From Marvania coccoides (lineage: Eukaryota; Chlorophyta; Trebouxiophyceae; Chlorellales; Chlorellaceae), in NCBI GenBank assembly GCA_963854735.1, contig OY978100.1:310001-374000 (forward strand): a DNA stretch of 64,000 bases, in the 5' to 3' direction. A program made the translations under genes and the position numbers. Every line of letters starts with the position of its first letter. Within the stretch, counting starts at the first letter, position 1. Shown in pieces: positions 1-11,261 of this stretch. The notes under the pieces were generated by a model that saw nothing but the letters and a program-made list of their open reading frames with translations, did no database searches and was not told where the DNA came from.

Positions 1-1046
1 TCGTCCCGCTTGCTGCCCCCTCTGGCTGCCCTCAACGACGATGCAGCAGACCGCTGGCTGGACAGCACTGATGAAGAGAACCCCGCGTACGTGGCAGCGG
101 CCTGCATGCAGCTGTTCTGCCAGGGCGACACTGAAACCGTCATTTCCTACCTCCCGGATGCTCTCATCGACTCTGCCCTGGAACGCAAAAAATCCAACCT
201 TGCACTCAAGGGGCACCTGGGGGGCATGCATCAGCCTCCTCCCGAGCCAGACCTCACCTTCCAGGAGCTCCTAGAGCTGGCTCCTGCTTCTGATTTCACA
301 GCCGATTCGTTTGCGATGCGGGGGCTGGTGTTTTCGCCGCCGCAGGCTGCTGAGCCGCTCAGCACACTGCGCGTGTCGCCCTCCCGCTACCTGCAGCGCT
401 ACCGGGTGGTGTCGGCCTCGGAGGAGGAGATGCGGCTAGCCTTGGAGCTGCAAATGGTAAGGAAGAGGAAAGTAAGAGCGAGCGAGCCTTTTCTGTACAT
501 GCATAAAATTATACGCCTATCTATTTTTATGCTGTCCAGGAGGATTCGTGTGAGCCCATCTACCGTGGCTTCGGAACCTTCAAACGATGGCGGCTGCGCG
601 GTATGACCGGAGAGTCTCCTGGCCCCGAGGCACCATCAAGGCCTTCGCCACGCCACGGCCCCGAAGCCGTGGTCACCGCCCAGCTGGATGCCCTCAAGAA
701 AGGGTCTGCCGCCGGCGTGTTTAAGTTCGCTTCTCCCAGAAACAGAGAGGCGGTAGGCGGCAACGTCGAGCGCTTTTCCGCTATGCTGGAGAGCGGAAAT
801 TACGCGCCGCTGCTGCGTCACGCCGGCTCAGAGATTCTGCGCAGCCAGCAGCTGACTATGGATCGAAATTTTGTCGTGGTGGGGGTGACAGCCGGCGGCA
901 GCGGCGGCGGCGCTCCGCAGCAGAAGATGCTCTACGGCTGGGCGCTGGCGTTGCAGGGCGAGAGCGCTGGACCGCTGTGCGGCTGCTGGCTGACCGAGTC
1001 TGTGTACCCTCTGGGCCAGCACTTGATGGGAGGTGGGAATTTTTAA
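1..1046 (+). CDS. DUF4864-like protein, 5' partial
   Basis: Two exons, <1-456 and 540-1046. The reading frame is open at the window edge, so the true start probably lies upstream. The intron has a GTAAGG donor and a CCAG acceptor, and the join keeps frame, giving 'QM|EDSCEPIYRG'. After a region with a 'YRGFGTFKRWRLRG' motif, the second exon carries 'AQLDALKKGSAAGVFKFASP', then 'VERFSAMLESGNYAPLL' and a final 'GCWLTESVYPLGQ'. This order resembles DUF4864 proteins found in bacteria and plants, whose function is unknown. No transit peptide or membrane segment is visible in the part present. It is convergent with the downstream phosphatase gene. The family call is from memory of the motif pattern and is moderate. 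Confidence 0.55.
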
Positions 1047-1473
1047 AAAGCTATTGAAGGGTTTCCGCTCTCTAGAGAAAACAATTTCCAACATGGCTTA
1101 TCCCGATCTTATATTTTCATTTGCATGCTGAGAAGATTGACTGAAACCATGCCTTCATTTTTCCAGCTTTTCGTTATTAGTTTTAGTCTCACCACCTGTG
1201 TATACCTCTTCTCTTTGTATCCATTTTCCCGAGCTGGCTGGCACGTTCCTTCCTCCTCACCTGTGTTTTTCTTCTCTAGTTGCTTCCTTCCATTTCAAAA
1301 GAATTGTATATTCTGTCGCTGCTGTTGTACTACTGAAATTTGTTGATTGCCAGTGCGCCTTCAAAACCAAAAAAAATCGCTCAAACTAACAAGCAAATGC
1401 TGTTGTTGCGTGCATTTTCTTATTGTAAATTCACACTGTCCGCCTCAATCGCCGCTCTCTCACAACCTCTCCA
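1047..1473. other. convergent intergenic region
   Basis: Low-GC, T-rich spacer between the 3' ends of the DUF4864-like gene and the PNKP-type gene. It presumably holds both 3' untranslated regions. No coding signal or RNA gene is seen. Confidence 0.5.
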
Positions 1474-3733
1474 TCACATGAATTTCAGCGCCATCTCCGC
1501 GTCCTTGCTCACCAGCTGCTGCGCCTGCGCCTCCCCGCCCTTGAGCTCCTCTATGGCCGCCAGCTTGCCGTCCCGCAGAAACTCTTCGATCTTAGCCAGG
1601 GAAGACGGACCGACGCCTTTGACGCCCTTGAGGTCTTTGGATGAGGTGATGGGGGAGGGGTGCTCGCTGATGATGCCTGCCACCTTGGTGAAGGCGGAGG
1701 CCTTGAAGACCTCGCCGCCGCCTGAAAAAGAAAGAAATGTAAGAAAGAAAGAGAGAAATCCGTAAAATGGTACAGTAATATACATCACATAATGCTACAT
1801 TGGGTGTTCCGGAGGTGAACAACTCCTGAGATTATTTATTTCATGACGGCGAACATTAGAAGCAACGTAACGTGGTGCTGCAATATCGATCGTAGATGAC
1901 GAGAGAAGAGATAGGTCGCATATGCGCTACTTACTCTTCTTGATGAGATCTGCAAGCTCCCGAAAAGCATTTTCCAGCGCCTTGTTGGCGCCGATGCTGC
2001 CTCCGCCGCTGCACGAGCAGAAGATGAAAAATGAGAGTCGGCATGAAGTGAATGGGCGCATATTCTAGTTATGTAAGAGACGCAAATAGGTTATGGGGCA
2101 TTTATCGCTAGCTTCAAACGTGAGAGAGCGCCATACCCGAAGTAGTCCTCGGGCAGCATGAACTTGATGCCCACCGCCTCAGCAAACTCCCTGAAAATAA
2201 AGAAAATAAAATGGCAAAATTAGTGCGCATTCACAGATAAAAACCATATTTTGAATTCAATAAAACACTTGTTGACGAGCGCCATGCATCAACGAAAATT
2301 AAGAATTCAGCACAAAACAGCCGTTTAATACATTTCCCCCTCTCTATCGTACTTGTCCGAGGCCGCGCCGTCGTTGATGTCGGTCTCCCGCCCTGCCGCG
2401 TCCCCCAGGAAGAAGCTTTCTTCCTTGTTGGGCGCCACCCCGCCGTTGAGGTTCTCCACAAAAAAGTCCCACATGCCGGTGGCGGGCTTGCGGTACTCGT
2501 CCTTCATGGTGGCGTACATAATCTGTATGGAATGTGGGGGAGGGGGAAGGGGGAAGGGGGAAGGGGGAAGGGGGAAGGGGGAAGGGGAGGGGGTGATGAA
2601 TCAGCGAGTGCTTCACGAGTTTTCTTGGAGGTACAATTAATTCAAGGCCCGCTGGAATAGGGCTCAACGAAATTGGACAAAAATGTAAGCTTGTGGGAGG
2701 TGAACATGACTAAATGCGAAAGCGCAACTAAGCTTCAACAATAAAACAATCACAACAGTTTTCTGTGTTTTTTTAATTCCCGTGTCAACCAATCGATCCG
2801 TTTACCTGCGCCTCCACGCCATGATCCGCCAGACCCTTCAGCACATTGTCCCCCAGCCCGCGCATTTTGTCGGATGCCGCCCCCAGAAGCGCCTTTTTGA
2901 TCGAGTTTTGGTTGGAGACAATGAGCACCTGGAAGCCGTCTGCCACCGCCTCCTGCAGCTTCGCAGGCACCTCAGGGTTGAACCACTTCCAGTCATTGAC
3001 GTCCTTGGGGCCGTACTTGTTGGCGCTCTTCTTCAGAATGAGGGTGCCATCCTGCAAGAGGGGTAGGAGATTTAAAATTTATTAATACATTCACTGAGGT
3101 CGGAGAACTTGGGGATGCAAAGATGATGTTGGAGGGGGGGGGGGGTCGAGGGGGGTAAAATTCGATAAAGCTTACCATGTCGATGGCGGCGATCTTGGTG
3201 CCTCCCTGGGCAGCAGGGTTGGGCCTGCAGAGACGGGTGAATACAATAAAATTGAGAACAACGAAATCCTTTCTTCCATAAACGGACATTTGATAGCTCC
3301 ACAAATTTAAGAAATTTGAAATATACGACTTGCTTGTAGAGGAGGGAGGGAGGGTGGGCCACCCAGCCATCAGGCAGCACGGTAGGTTCAGTGGGCGGCG
3401 GTGGAGCCTTTGCCTTCTTGGGCTTGGGGGCCTCGGCGTCATCGCCCGCTGGGGGAAATCAGCAGAGACATGTTTGGTCAATTTCACAATACATAGGTGG
3501 GCATTATGAGGTGTGGCAGAGAAGTTGATCACTACATCTTTTCAATTTCTATTAATGATCGTTCGCTCACCTGCAGCTGCGGCCTTCTTCTTTGGAGCGG
3601 CCTTTTTCGCGGGTGTCTTCTTCTTGGGCTTGGCCTCGTAGTCCTCCTCGTCGTCAACAATGAACCCCTCATCACTCTCCTCGCCAAGATCGAGCTCAGA
3701 CTCGCTCTCCTCTTTTTTGGAACGCTTGGGCAT
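1474..3733 (-). CDS. PNKP-type DNA 3'-phosphatase with C-terminal HhH-like domain
   Basis: Eight exons: 3733-3571, 3448-3334, 3224-3176, 3051-2806, 2522-2353, 2190-2137, 2008-1935 and 1721-1474, giving 372 residues. The N-terminus is acidic then Lys-rich, which fits nuclear location. The HAD phosphatase motif 'DMDGTLI' (about residues 108-114) is followed by 'DWKWFNPEVP', 'LIVSNQNSI', 'YRKPATGMWDFF' and 'FFLGDAAGRETDIND', the normal order for polynucleotide kinase 3'-phosphatases. These remove 3'-phosphates at DNA single-strand breaks. No kinase P-loop domain follows. Instead the last ~80 residues contain 'SSKDLKGVKGVGPSSLAKIEEFL', like the helix-hairpin-helix unit at the N-terminus of pol beta/TdT. 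Intron 2 (3225-3333) is best read as GC-AG: it restores 'YK|PNPAAQ', and no GT donor tried with the first AG acceptor keeps frame. The gene diverges from the sulfotransferase gene. Confidence 0.85.
2531..2593. repeat. GGGGGAA minisatellite inside an intron
   Basis: Tandem heptamer units of GGGGGAA lie in intron 4 of the phosphatase gene. The G-runs are on the + strand, opposite to the transcript, whose intron is therefore C/T-rich here. Confidence 0.9.
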
Positions 3734-3948
3734 CGTGGCTGGGATAACGTTGATCAAAGTAAATTAAGGTTTGCTTGCAGCAGCAAGACAGACGACCAAA
3801 GGAGAGTGCCGAAGAAAGGCAGATGGTTGACTTTGAATTTTTTAAAGGAGAAGAAGAGGTCGTTTTCATCTTTTTCCCGGTTTTGAAAAGCGATTGAGAG
3901 CCCTCCACATTCTACCCCACCCCAAGAACCAGTATTTTTAAAGTAAAT

Positions 3949-5270
3949 ATGGAGCCTGTATTGATACGGTGGGACACGCCGCCCGCACCGCCGCCGCGGC
4001 GGAGCCCACTTTTCCTTCCCTTGGCATCACTATCCATCCTAGCGCTGCTGACGCTGTGTTCCCTCTGCGAAACCCGCATCTCCACGAATCAGGCGCAAGC
4101 AAAGCCCTTCCTGGGCCGCCGTTTAAATTTTTGCGACGAAACCGACAAATACACAACGGGCTGGGCCGGCCTCTCCGACGATGAATGCATGGCGCGCATT
4201 ACAGCCGTCAAAGAAGAGGCTGCAGCCGCTGTGCGTGTGGGATCCGGCACGCTGTTCTTCAAGCACGTCCACAAAGCGGGTGGGACGACAATTTGCCAGC
4301 TCGGCCAGAAAAATATGGCTGCAGAGGACGTGTCTCTACCCTTCAGGAACGACTGGAGCACCAACTGCGTGCCGTATGAATCGTTTTTGGGGACACATCC
4401 AGCGGTGAGCGGCGGCAGCGCTTTCGATTCTCGCTTGATGAGAGGAGGTCGGCGGCTGCTCGGAACGTGGCTGGGAGGAGCGTGCTTCCTGGGCTTTTTA
4501 ACCCCGGCACAGTGGCGTGCGTTTCCCCAGCACTATGCCCCGCTGAGATTCGTCGCCAGTGAGGGCCCGCTGCCGGACGCAATCCCTCTGGACACGCCGC
4601 TGGCCATGATGACGATGTTGGCAAGTTTATTCCTTTCTTTTCAAGCATCCTCATTTTATCTTTAATAATTTTGACCCTTGAAAATAACCTGTATTTTGTT
4701 TTGAAATTGTTGCAGCGTAACCCTCTGGACCGTGTTGTTTCTAGCTACCGGTGGTGGCAGTTTATGGCCTCGCCCGATGGGATGCCGCACACCCCCACCG
4801 AGTGCCGGGCGTACACCGCCCCTGCCAACGCCACGCTGGAAGACTGGATCACAAAGTACTATCCCGATAATTGGATGACGCGGGAGCTAGCGGGCATCTC
4901 AGTGCTGTACAGAAGGGACTCCCGAGGCCGCCCTGCGCCGCTGACTGAGGCAGACGTGGAAAAGGCGAAGCGCAGGCTGCACTACTACGCCGCAATACTG
5001 ATTCTGGAGCGGTCCGAGGACTCGCAGTTTCTGCTGCGGCGGCGCTTTGGGTGGCGGGAGGTTGACCTTAGGGAGCATCGAGCGGGGTCAAAGCGGAACT
5101 CTGCGGCAGAGGAGGAGCTGCGGGGGCAGCCGTGGGCGCTGGCGACACTGAAAGACGTCAACCGATACGACATGGAGATCTACGAGTACGCTGTTGAGCT
5201 GCATACAGAACAGGTGCAGCAGGAGATGAAGGAGGCGGCGGTGGAAAGGAGGAGGAGAAGGGATTACTAA
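3949..5270 (+). CDS. sulfotransferase-family type II membrane protein
   Basis: Two exons, 3949-4620 and 4716-5270, giving 408 residues. A short Pro/Arg-rich N-terminus is followed by a hydrophobic span (about residues 21-40), the arrangement of Golgi type II membrane enzymes. 'FFKHVHKAGGTTIC' (about 104-117) matches the 5'-phosphosulfate loop of carbohydrate sulfotransferases. 'RNPLDRVVSSYRWW' directly after the splice junction matches the 3'-phosphate binding motif for PAPS. The intron starts TTG|GCAAGT and ends TTGCAG, a GC-AG intron. Reading through GC restores 'TMLRNPLDR', exactly the family pattern. Likely activity is transfer of sulfate from PAPS to a glycan; the acceptor cannot be told. 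The start at 3949 gives the signal anchor. Confidence 0.75.
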
Positions 5271-5382
5271 TTAGGAGAAAATAATGTATATGCGAAAAAA
5301 CAGCAGGAAAAAGTAGAAGAAGAAAATGGGATAAAAAGTCGTGGTATATTCAAAGATTCATTCATTCCCTCCCTCCGTATTT

Positions 5383-6143
5383 TCATTCGGGGGTAAGAGA
5401 AAACCTCGCCAGCGCTTCATCAACCACCTCCACCGCCCTGGGCACCAGGTTTTCCAGCGAGCGCAGCTTTCCCACCGCAAACCACCAGCATTCGTCAGCA
5501 TCGTCTGCTGCTTCCGCAGGCGCTCGGGGGTCCTCAGGCAGCGCTGCAACCTCCACTACGGCGTAATGGAAGCGCAGGGCGTCGGATGTAGGGTCTCTGT
5601 CGATGACATCGACCGCTGTGAATACCACAGGGTGGCTGAGATCTTTTGCCATGATTACCGTCGGAGAGATTCTGCTGTTTTGGCGCAGCGTCAGCCCGGT
5701 TTCCTCTTTGGCTTCCCGGACGGCACACGCCACCAACGTTTCACCCAGCTCCAGGCTCCCCCCACAAAACGACCACATGCCTAAAGTACAGTAAAACTCA
5801 AGGGAGAAAAGGCTTGAGCGTGCATTGCATCCAAACATGATAATTTGTGAAGTAAGCGCTGTGGCCACTGAATGGAATTCAACTCACCCAGGCTCGGTGG
5901 TTTTCCTCTTCTGATGAGCAGAACCTCTGGCTCCGTGCTTTCTTTCAAGTGACGAAGAATCACAACGCCAACGCCGACCCCCGGCTTTGTGAGAGCAGCT
6001 GCAGTGGCCATGGGGCGATGCGTGTGCGTTCTGGGGGTAGTTTGAGTGAAATATGGGAGTTTAGATGAAGCCACAAATCGTCGCATGGACTGGTGGAAGA
6101 GAGAAATTGCGGTGGCGGAGCTGAGGAGAGTGCTGCTGCTCAT
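5383..6143 (-). CDS. Nudix hydrolase, probably organelle-targeted
   Basis: Two exons, 6143-5888 and 5780-5383, giving 217 residues. The join yields 'KPPSLG|MWSFCGGSLELGETL'. The Nudix box reads G-x5-E-x7-REx2EE-x-G (within 'GGSLELGETLVACAVREAKE' and the next residues), with all metal-binding glutamates present. The family cleaves nucleoside diphosphates linked to another moiety, such as ADP-ribose, NADH or oxidised nucleotides; the substrate is not decided by sequence. About 45 residues rich in Ser, Thr and Arg precede the domain and could be a targeting peptide. A second in-frame Met at about 6011 could start a cytosolic form. Confidence 0.75.
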
Positions 6144-6693
6144 GCCGCACTAAAATGATACAGCGCTTAATTTTAACGTGCGTGTGAGGGTAATGGGCTT
6201 CTCTAGATGTTGTTTAAGCTCTGGAAAACAGGCCTAAGCTTCATATGACAATAAAACGATTAATCAGTCGATGAAAAAAACATTGATGTTAAGCTAGCCA
6301 AGCTGGAGAAGTATATGGGATTTTATAACTAAAACACTGTCTTTCAGGACTCCCTTTCGGTGTATTTCGCATTGTCAGATTTTCCCACACAAAAAGCAGC
6401 TCAGTCTTTAAGACTGAGTCTGCAGCTTCAGAAAGGACCTCCCACCCGAAATGACAAATCGATCCAAGGCGGCGGAAGATTTTATACTTTTTTATTAGCA
6501 GTAATAAAAGGCATTCATCGCCGACTCTAAGGCTGTGAAACGAGCAAGCGATCAAAACATATTCTCAAGCTTTAAGGCTCACTCGAGAAGGCTTTATAAA
6601 GCCCGCATTGCTGCATACGCAGACAAATATAACATCTTTGGTGTATCCATTCAGTTTCACTCCCACAATTCGCCCTAAAACGGGTGTTTATTT
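6144..6693. other. divergent intergenic region
   Basis: Spacer between the start regions of the Nudix gene and the large unrecognised gene. AT-rich, with no convincing coding exon or RNA gene. It should contain both promoters. Confidence 0.45.
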
Positions 6694-6723
6694 TTGAACA
6701 TAGTTTGGAATCGGGGAAATAAA

Positions 6724-9700
6724 ATGAAAACAAAGCGGCTGCAGCAGTTCACCCTGGATACTTGGCAGGACATCCTCATTGAACAATCGCCGCTGCTGAA
6801 TGAGGTGCTCGAGAGCGAGGTCAAGTACGTCGTTGTTACATTTTTCAAATGTTCACAGCCCTTGGGCCATTCTGTTATCATTCAACCAGCTCCCAATCGT
6901 GCAGATGCGATGACTTCATGGTGCAGCTGGGCGCCGCAGTGCGGGGCCACGGAGTGCTCGCTACCGGCTCGCCCTCCCTCAGGTCAGAAGATCACTTTTC
7001 ACCCCCCTAATTATACTTCAAATTCTATTTAAAACACTCTCTCCACCTGAATTATCTGTATATGACATCTGCCAACTCTTCGCAACCTCCCAGGATCGAG
7101 ATTTTGGAGCTGTTTGAGCGCCACGCCACCCAACTCTGCGCAGCAGTAGAAACTAACCGGCTGCGCATGGTCTACGAGACCCTGCGCGACCATCTGGGCT
7201 CCCCCGCCCGCGACGGACCCAAAACAGCCGCCCAGCTGCGCGACGCCGCCATTAAATCCCTCAACAACGTGATTATTGCCGTTGACGCTCCTCGACGAGA
7301 CCCCCGCCTGCTAAAGTTCCATGTGGAGCTGCTGTTCAAGCTGCTGACGGGCGCAGGCGGCGGCGGTGCCCCCTTGGCGGGGTCTGCGGTGCAGGATGCG
7401 CTGCACGACCGCCGCGCTCTGGCCGCAGAGTGCCTGCAATCGCTTGAAACGGCATTCCCGACGCTGCTCGCCGCTGAGGCCGCTGCGTTGGTGCAGCTGG
7501 CTGCCAAGGAGGCTGTGACCCCCACCCCGGGGTTCTACACCACCCGGCTCGCATCCACCGTCGTTTCCAACCTCGCGGCGACGTACTTGAAGCAGCAGGA
7601 AGACTTCACGCGAGGGAGCTGCGACTTGGACGGCCTTTATTCCTCTCTGGCGGCCTCTGACGTGCTGTCTTCCCTCGACAGCGACGACAACGACACAGAG
7701 GATGTGCTGGCGGCAGCAGCGGACGTGCTCTGCGCGCCAGGAGGCGTCATTTCCAGCCTGACAGCGACGGCGGATGCAGGAGCCTACGACGACGATGACG
7801 GCACAACTGTGGACTTTCCCAGCCCTACTGCAGCTGCCCCCATCACCCCTGCAGCCCCAGGGGACCGCCCCGGGTCGGCAAACACGCCTGAAAGCGGAGA
7901 TACGATCGCTGCCAGTAGCGGAAAGGCGGGGAAAGCGACATCGTTCTCCGGTGCTGCCACCGTCGCTGACAGCCCAGTTGCGGTGTCGTACGCCGCCTCC
8001 TCCGCGCCCTCGAAGCAGAGCAGCCGCCGCTCCATGCTGGCAGCCGTGATGGAGTCGGAAGAGGCTGAGAGCAGCGAGTCAGCGGCCGCCGCTGCTGCCT
8101 TGCCGCTGCAGCGATCGGCGCTGACGTTTGCCATTCGCCGCTCCGCCAGCGTGGAGAGCAGCGATGCGGGGGGCATTGCGTGGACCGCTGCTTCCTCCCC
8201 TCGCTCCTGTGCCCCTGAGGTCGTCATTCTGCGGAAGATTGGCGTCTCCACGGAGCTCAAACGTTTTTCAGTGCCGATGCACCTGCAAGGTGCAGCTGCC
8301 TGCGCGCCGCCGCGACTGGTGATGAACGTGGAGGCGCAGGCGGCGCTGCAAGACGCCGCGATGACGTTTCTGGGTGCTCTGAGGCGACTGGACCCTGCGT
8401 CTGTAGCTGTGATGACGAAAGCGCTGCCGGCGGTGCTGCGAGCGGCGCGCCCCTCCCCCACCCAGCTTTGGCCGCTGTTTGAGCGCCAGCTCAGCACCGG
8501 CAGCACCCCGCTGCTGCGCGCAGTGCTGGAGCTCCACGACTCCCTGCCAGAGCTCTTTGAGGTGAGATGAAGCTGTGTTGTATCTCAAGGCATTTCTTTC
8601 CATTGTCGTTGCTTCTATTTCATTTCGACTATCTTTGTTTTTAAACTGTTAATTCATAGCGCATTATTTAATTTTCTGCATGGCTACATGCGCATTCTAT
8701 TCTGTTTCTAGACTAACCATCCATCTCTCTGTCCTCCATATTAATTTCAGGGCCGGGCGCCCTCCCTCGTTGAGAAAGTGCTGTGCCAGGTTAATGATGC
8801 CTCCCTCTCCGCAGATCACCGCGTCACCGCCGCCTCCTGGGTGCTGCGCCAGCACGCCGCCAACCAGCATACCGGGGGCGCCCTCCACCTCGCAGACAGC
8901 TGGGAGCTTCTGCTGCCCCGCCCCGCCGAGCCGCCGCAGCTCGCTGCGGTCAAAGTGAAGGCACTGGGGGCATGCTTGTCGGCCGGGGTGGGCGATGAGG
9001 AGGTGGTGTGCCGCTCTGTATGCAGTTGGGACGGATTTGGCGGGGCAAGGCCCAGCGAACAGCAGCTTAGAGCGTTGACGTATGCGCTCCGCATCCTGCA
9101 CGCCGCGCCGCCTCGGGACGGTCCCGCCGCTCACCGCACCCACGCCTGCCTTGTCGCCGGCGCGCTGGAGGCCGTCGTGGCTCGCCCGCAGCTGGTGCCG
9201 GCGGTGGCTGCCTTTGTCGACACCTGCCCTCCGGCGTTTGCTGCCACGTTCTTGCGGGCGTTCAACGCCATGCTGTCGGGCGTGGACGGGCAGTTTGAGG
9301 CGCTGCGGGAGCGTGCTGAGGACGCCCCTTTCCAGGGCACCACCGCTGATCTCACCGAGCGGGTGAAGGCGGCGGTGCTGAGTCGATCGTCTTCGCTGTC
9401 GGGCCTCATGCGTGGGCTGTCCTTCAGGCTGTCGTTCGCCAAGCGCACGCACTCCGTCCTCCCGCAGAGTACGTGTTCCATTCATTGTCGTTGGGTTGTG
9501 TCTAATTTTTACTGCCCTTTTGGCATTGTTTTGTTTTATGTATTTTTACGTCTTCAATTCGTATCTAAATATGTTTCTAATTAAGTATTCCGGTATGCAG
9601 GCACTCGGGCAGGGACCCCTCTCACAGCCAGGACCCTCTCCATGGCCTCAGCCGCCAGCACCACCCAACAGCAGCAGCACCACACCATCAACAACCTCGG

Positions 9701-10478
9701 CGCGCCTGCAGCTGGCACCCCTCGCGGGCCCCCTGTGGACGTCCGAGCCCTGCGCTCTTCCATCAACGCAGCCTTCCAGCAGCCCCAGCGACGAAATTCC
9801 TACGCTCCTGCTGCCGGTGCCGCCGCTCCCTCCCTCCCTCGCTCTTACGCTCCCTCCTCCATCGCGGGAGAAAGCGAAACAGCAGCATCGGGGGGCGGCT
9901 ACCACCCCGCGCCGCCAGCAGCAGATTACAGCGACGTCGTTGTTGCTCCGCCTGCTGCTCCTACTGTGCCGTTGGAGCTGCCCACCCAGGAGGCCGCCGA
10001 GGCGTGGCTCTCTTCCACGACCACGTGGGAGAGCCTGGCCGGCGGCATGCTGGCGCACGATTTGTTGGCGTACCGACTGCTGATGCAACGCTCGTTGAGA
10101 ACTCTGGACGTGCACCCTCGCGGCACGCTCCGCACGCTGGCAAACTACACTTGGCAGTACAAAGAGTCCCACCCCAGCCATGCCTTGCCTGCCAAGGACG
10201 CCGCTGCTGCAATTTTGGCGCTGTGCCACTCCGCCGCGCTGGTGCATCTGCCGCACGCAGACGGCTGCGGGTGGAGCCTGCGGCAGAGCGAGCTGGCGGA
10301 TGCAGTGCAGAGCGTGTTGGATGCGCTGGAGGAAGGGTTCCCTGTGCCTGAGATTCGGCCTCGATGCCAGCAGATCGCGAGGATGGTGGCAGAGGAGGCG
10401 GTGTGGGGGGCTGAAGCGCGGTGGGCCACGGCGAGCGCGCTGCTGGCTGGCTACATCGATGCCTCGGTGCAGGGGTGA
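6724..10478 (+). CDS. unrecognised 1080-residue protein with Ala/Ser-rich centre
   Basis: Five exons: 6724-6824, 6905-6982, 7094-8561, 8751-9468 and 9601-10478. All four joins keep phase and use normal GT-AG ends. An in-frame Met at 6694 would add ten residues. I do not recognise the family. The first ~200 residues look helical ('RIEILELFERHATQLCAAVE', 'LRDAAIKSLNNVIIAVDAP'). The centre (roughly residues 250-400) is low-complexity, rich in Ala, Ser, Thr and Asp. A second helical block follows (exon 4), then a Gln/Pro/Ser-rich linker ('TTQQQQHHT') and a C-terminal helical region. No signal peptide, membrane span or catalytic motif is obvious. The helix-rich blocks could be alpha-solenoid scaffolding, but that is a guess. 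Confidence 0.65.
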
Positions 10479-11261
10479 GCAGGGCAGCAATTTTCGGCTG
10501 CTGTCTATAATGAAATAAAAAAATTACGCCTTCTCGGAAAATTCATAAGCGTCTTTCTTCCTTCGACCTTCTTTCTTGTTCTTTTTTTTGTTCATCATAA
10601 TTCCCCAGTTAATTCTCTCTTTCAAAGCTTGGCATTCTTCTTTCAATTGCTATGAAAAACTTGCCCCCTTTTTATGTGTTTGTTTATTCGTATTTTTTCA
10701 CAGAAAAAGTCTGTCGCTCTCGTTTATATATTGAAGGATGGGGGCGGCACGCGATAGAGTTCCCATCGACCTCCAGTTTTTCCCAATTCACGTTTTTCCA
10801 TAATGGTGATGATGATGTACGCATGTATGGTTCGGCTACTCGCATCTTTAATTTATCTCTGTTCTCTCTACTTTACGAAGCTTTAGCCCTCAAAGCTTCC
10901 CCTTCCTCTTTCATAACCAAAACCAACTTTTTATGCCCTTAGTTCTGCCTTTAGGCAGTGGGCTTTTTTTCTCCCGTGCATAATGTGATGGACAAGCTAA
11001 AGCTTCTCTGCCCTTCTCTCTCTCTGTGGACAGTCTTTACGTTTTTCGGCTATCCTGATAACAGTTGAGACGGCTCCTTTTTCCTAACTGATGTTCGATT
11101 CTTTTCGCACAATGCAATGCAATACAATGTGTGTAACAAACTGCGACCTAACAAAGGGCGAAACAACGAAAGCAGAAGGAAAAAAATCTGTACGAGGAGA
11201 AATATTGTGTGGTTCATTCGGAAAATGAGCAACGCAGGGCGCAATGCATTCAAACTAATTC
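10479..11261. other. convergent intergenic region, pyrimidine-rich
   Basis: Long 3'-to-3' spacer between the 1080-residue protein gene and the mitochondrial SDR gene. The + strand has many C/T-rich runs. Short open frames lack codon character or splice support. No RNA gene recognised. Confidence 0.45.
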
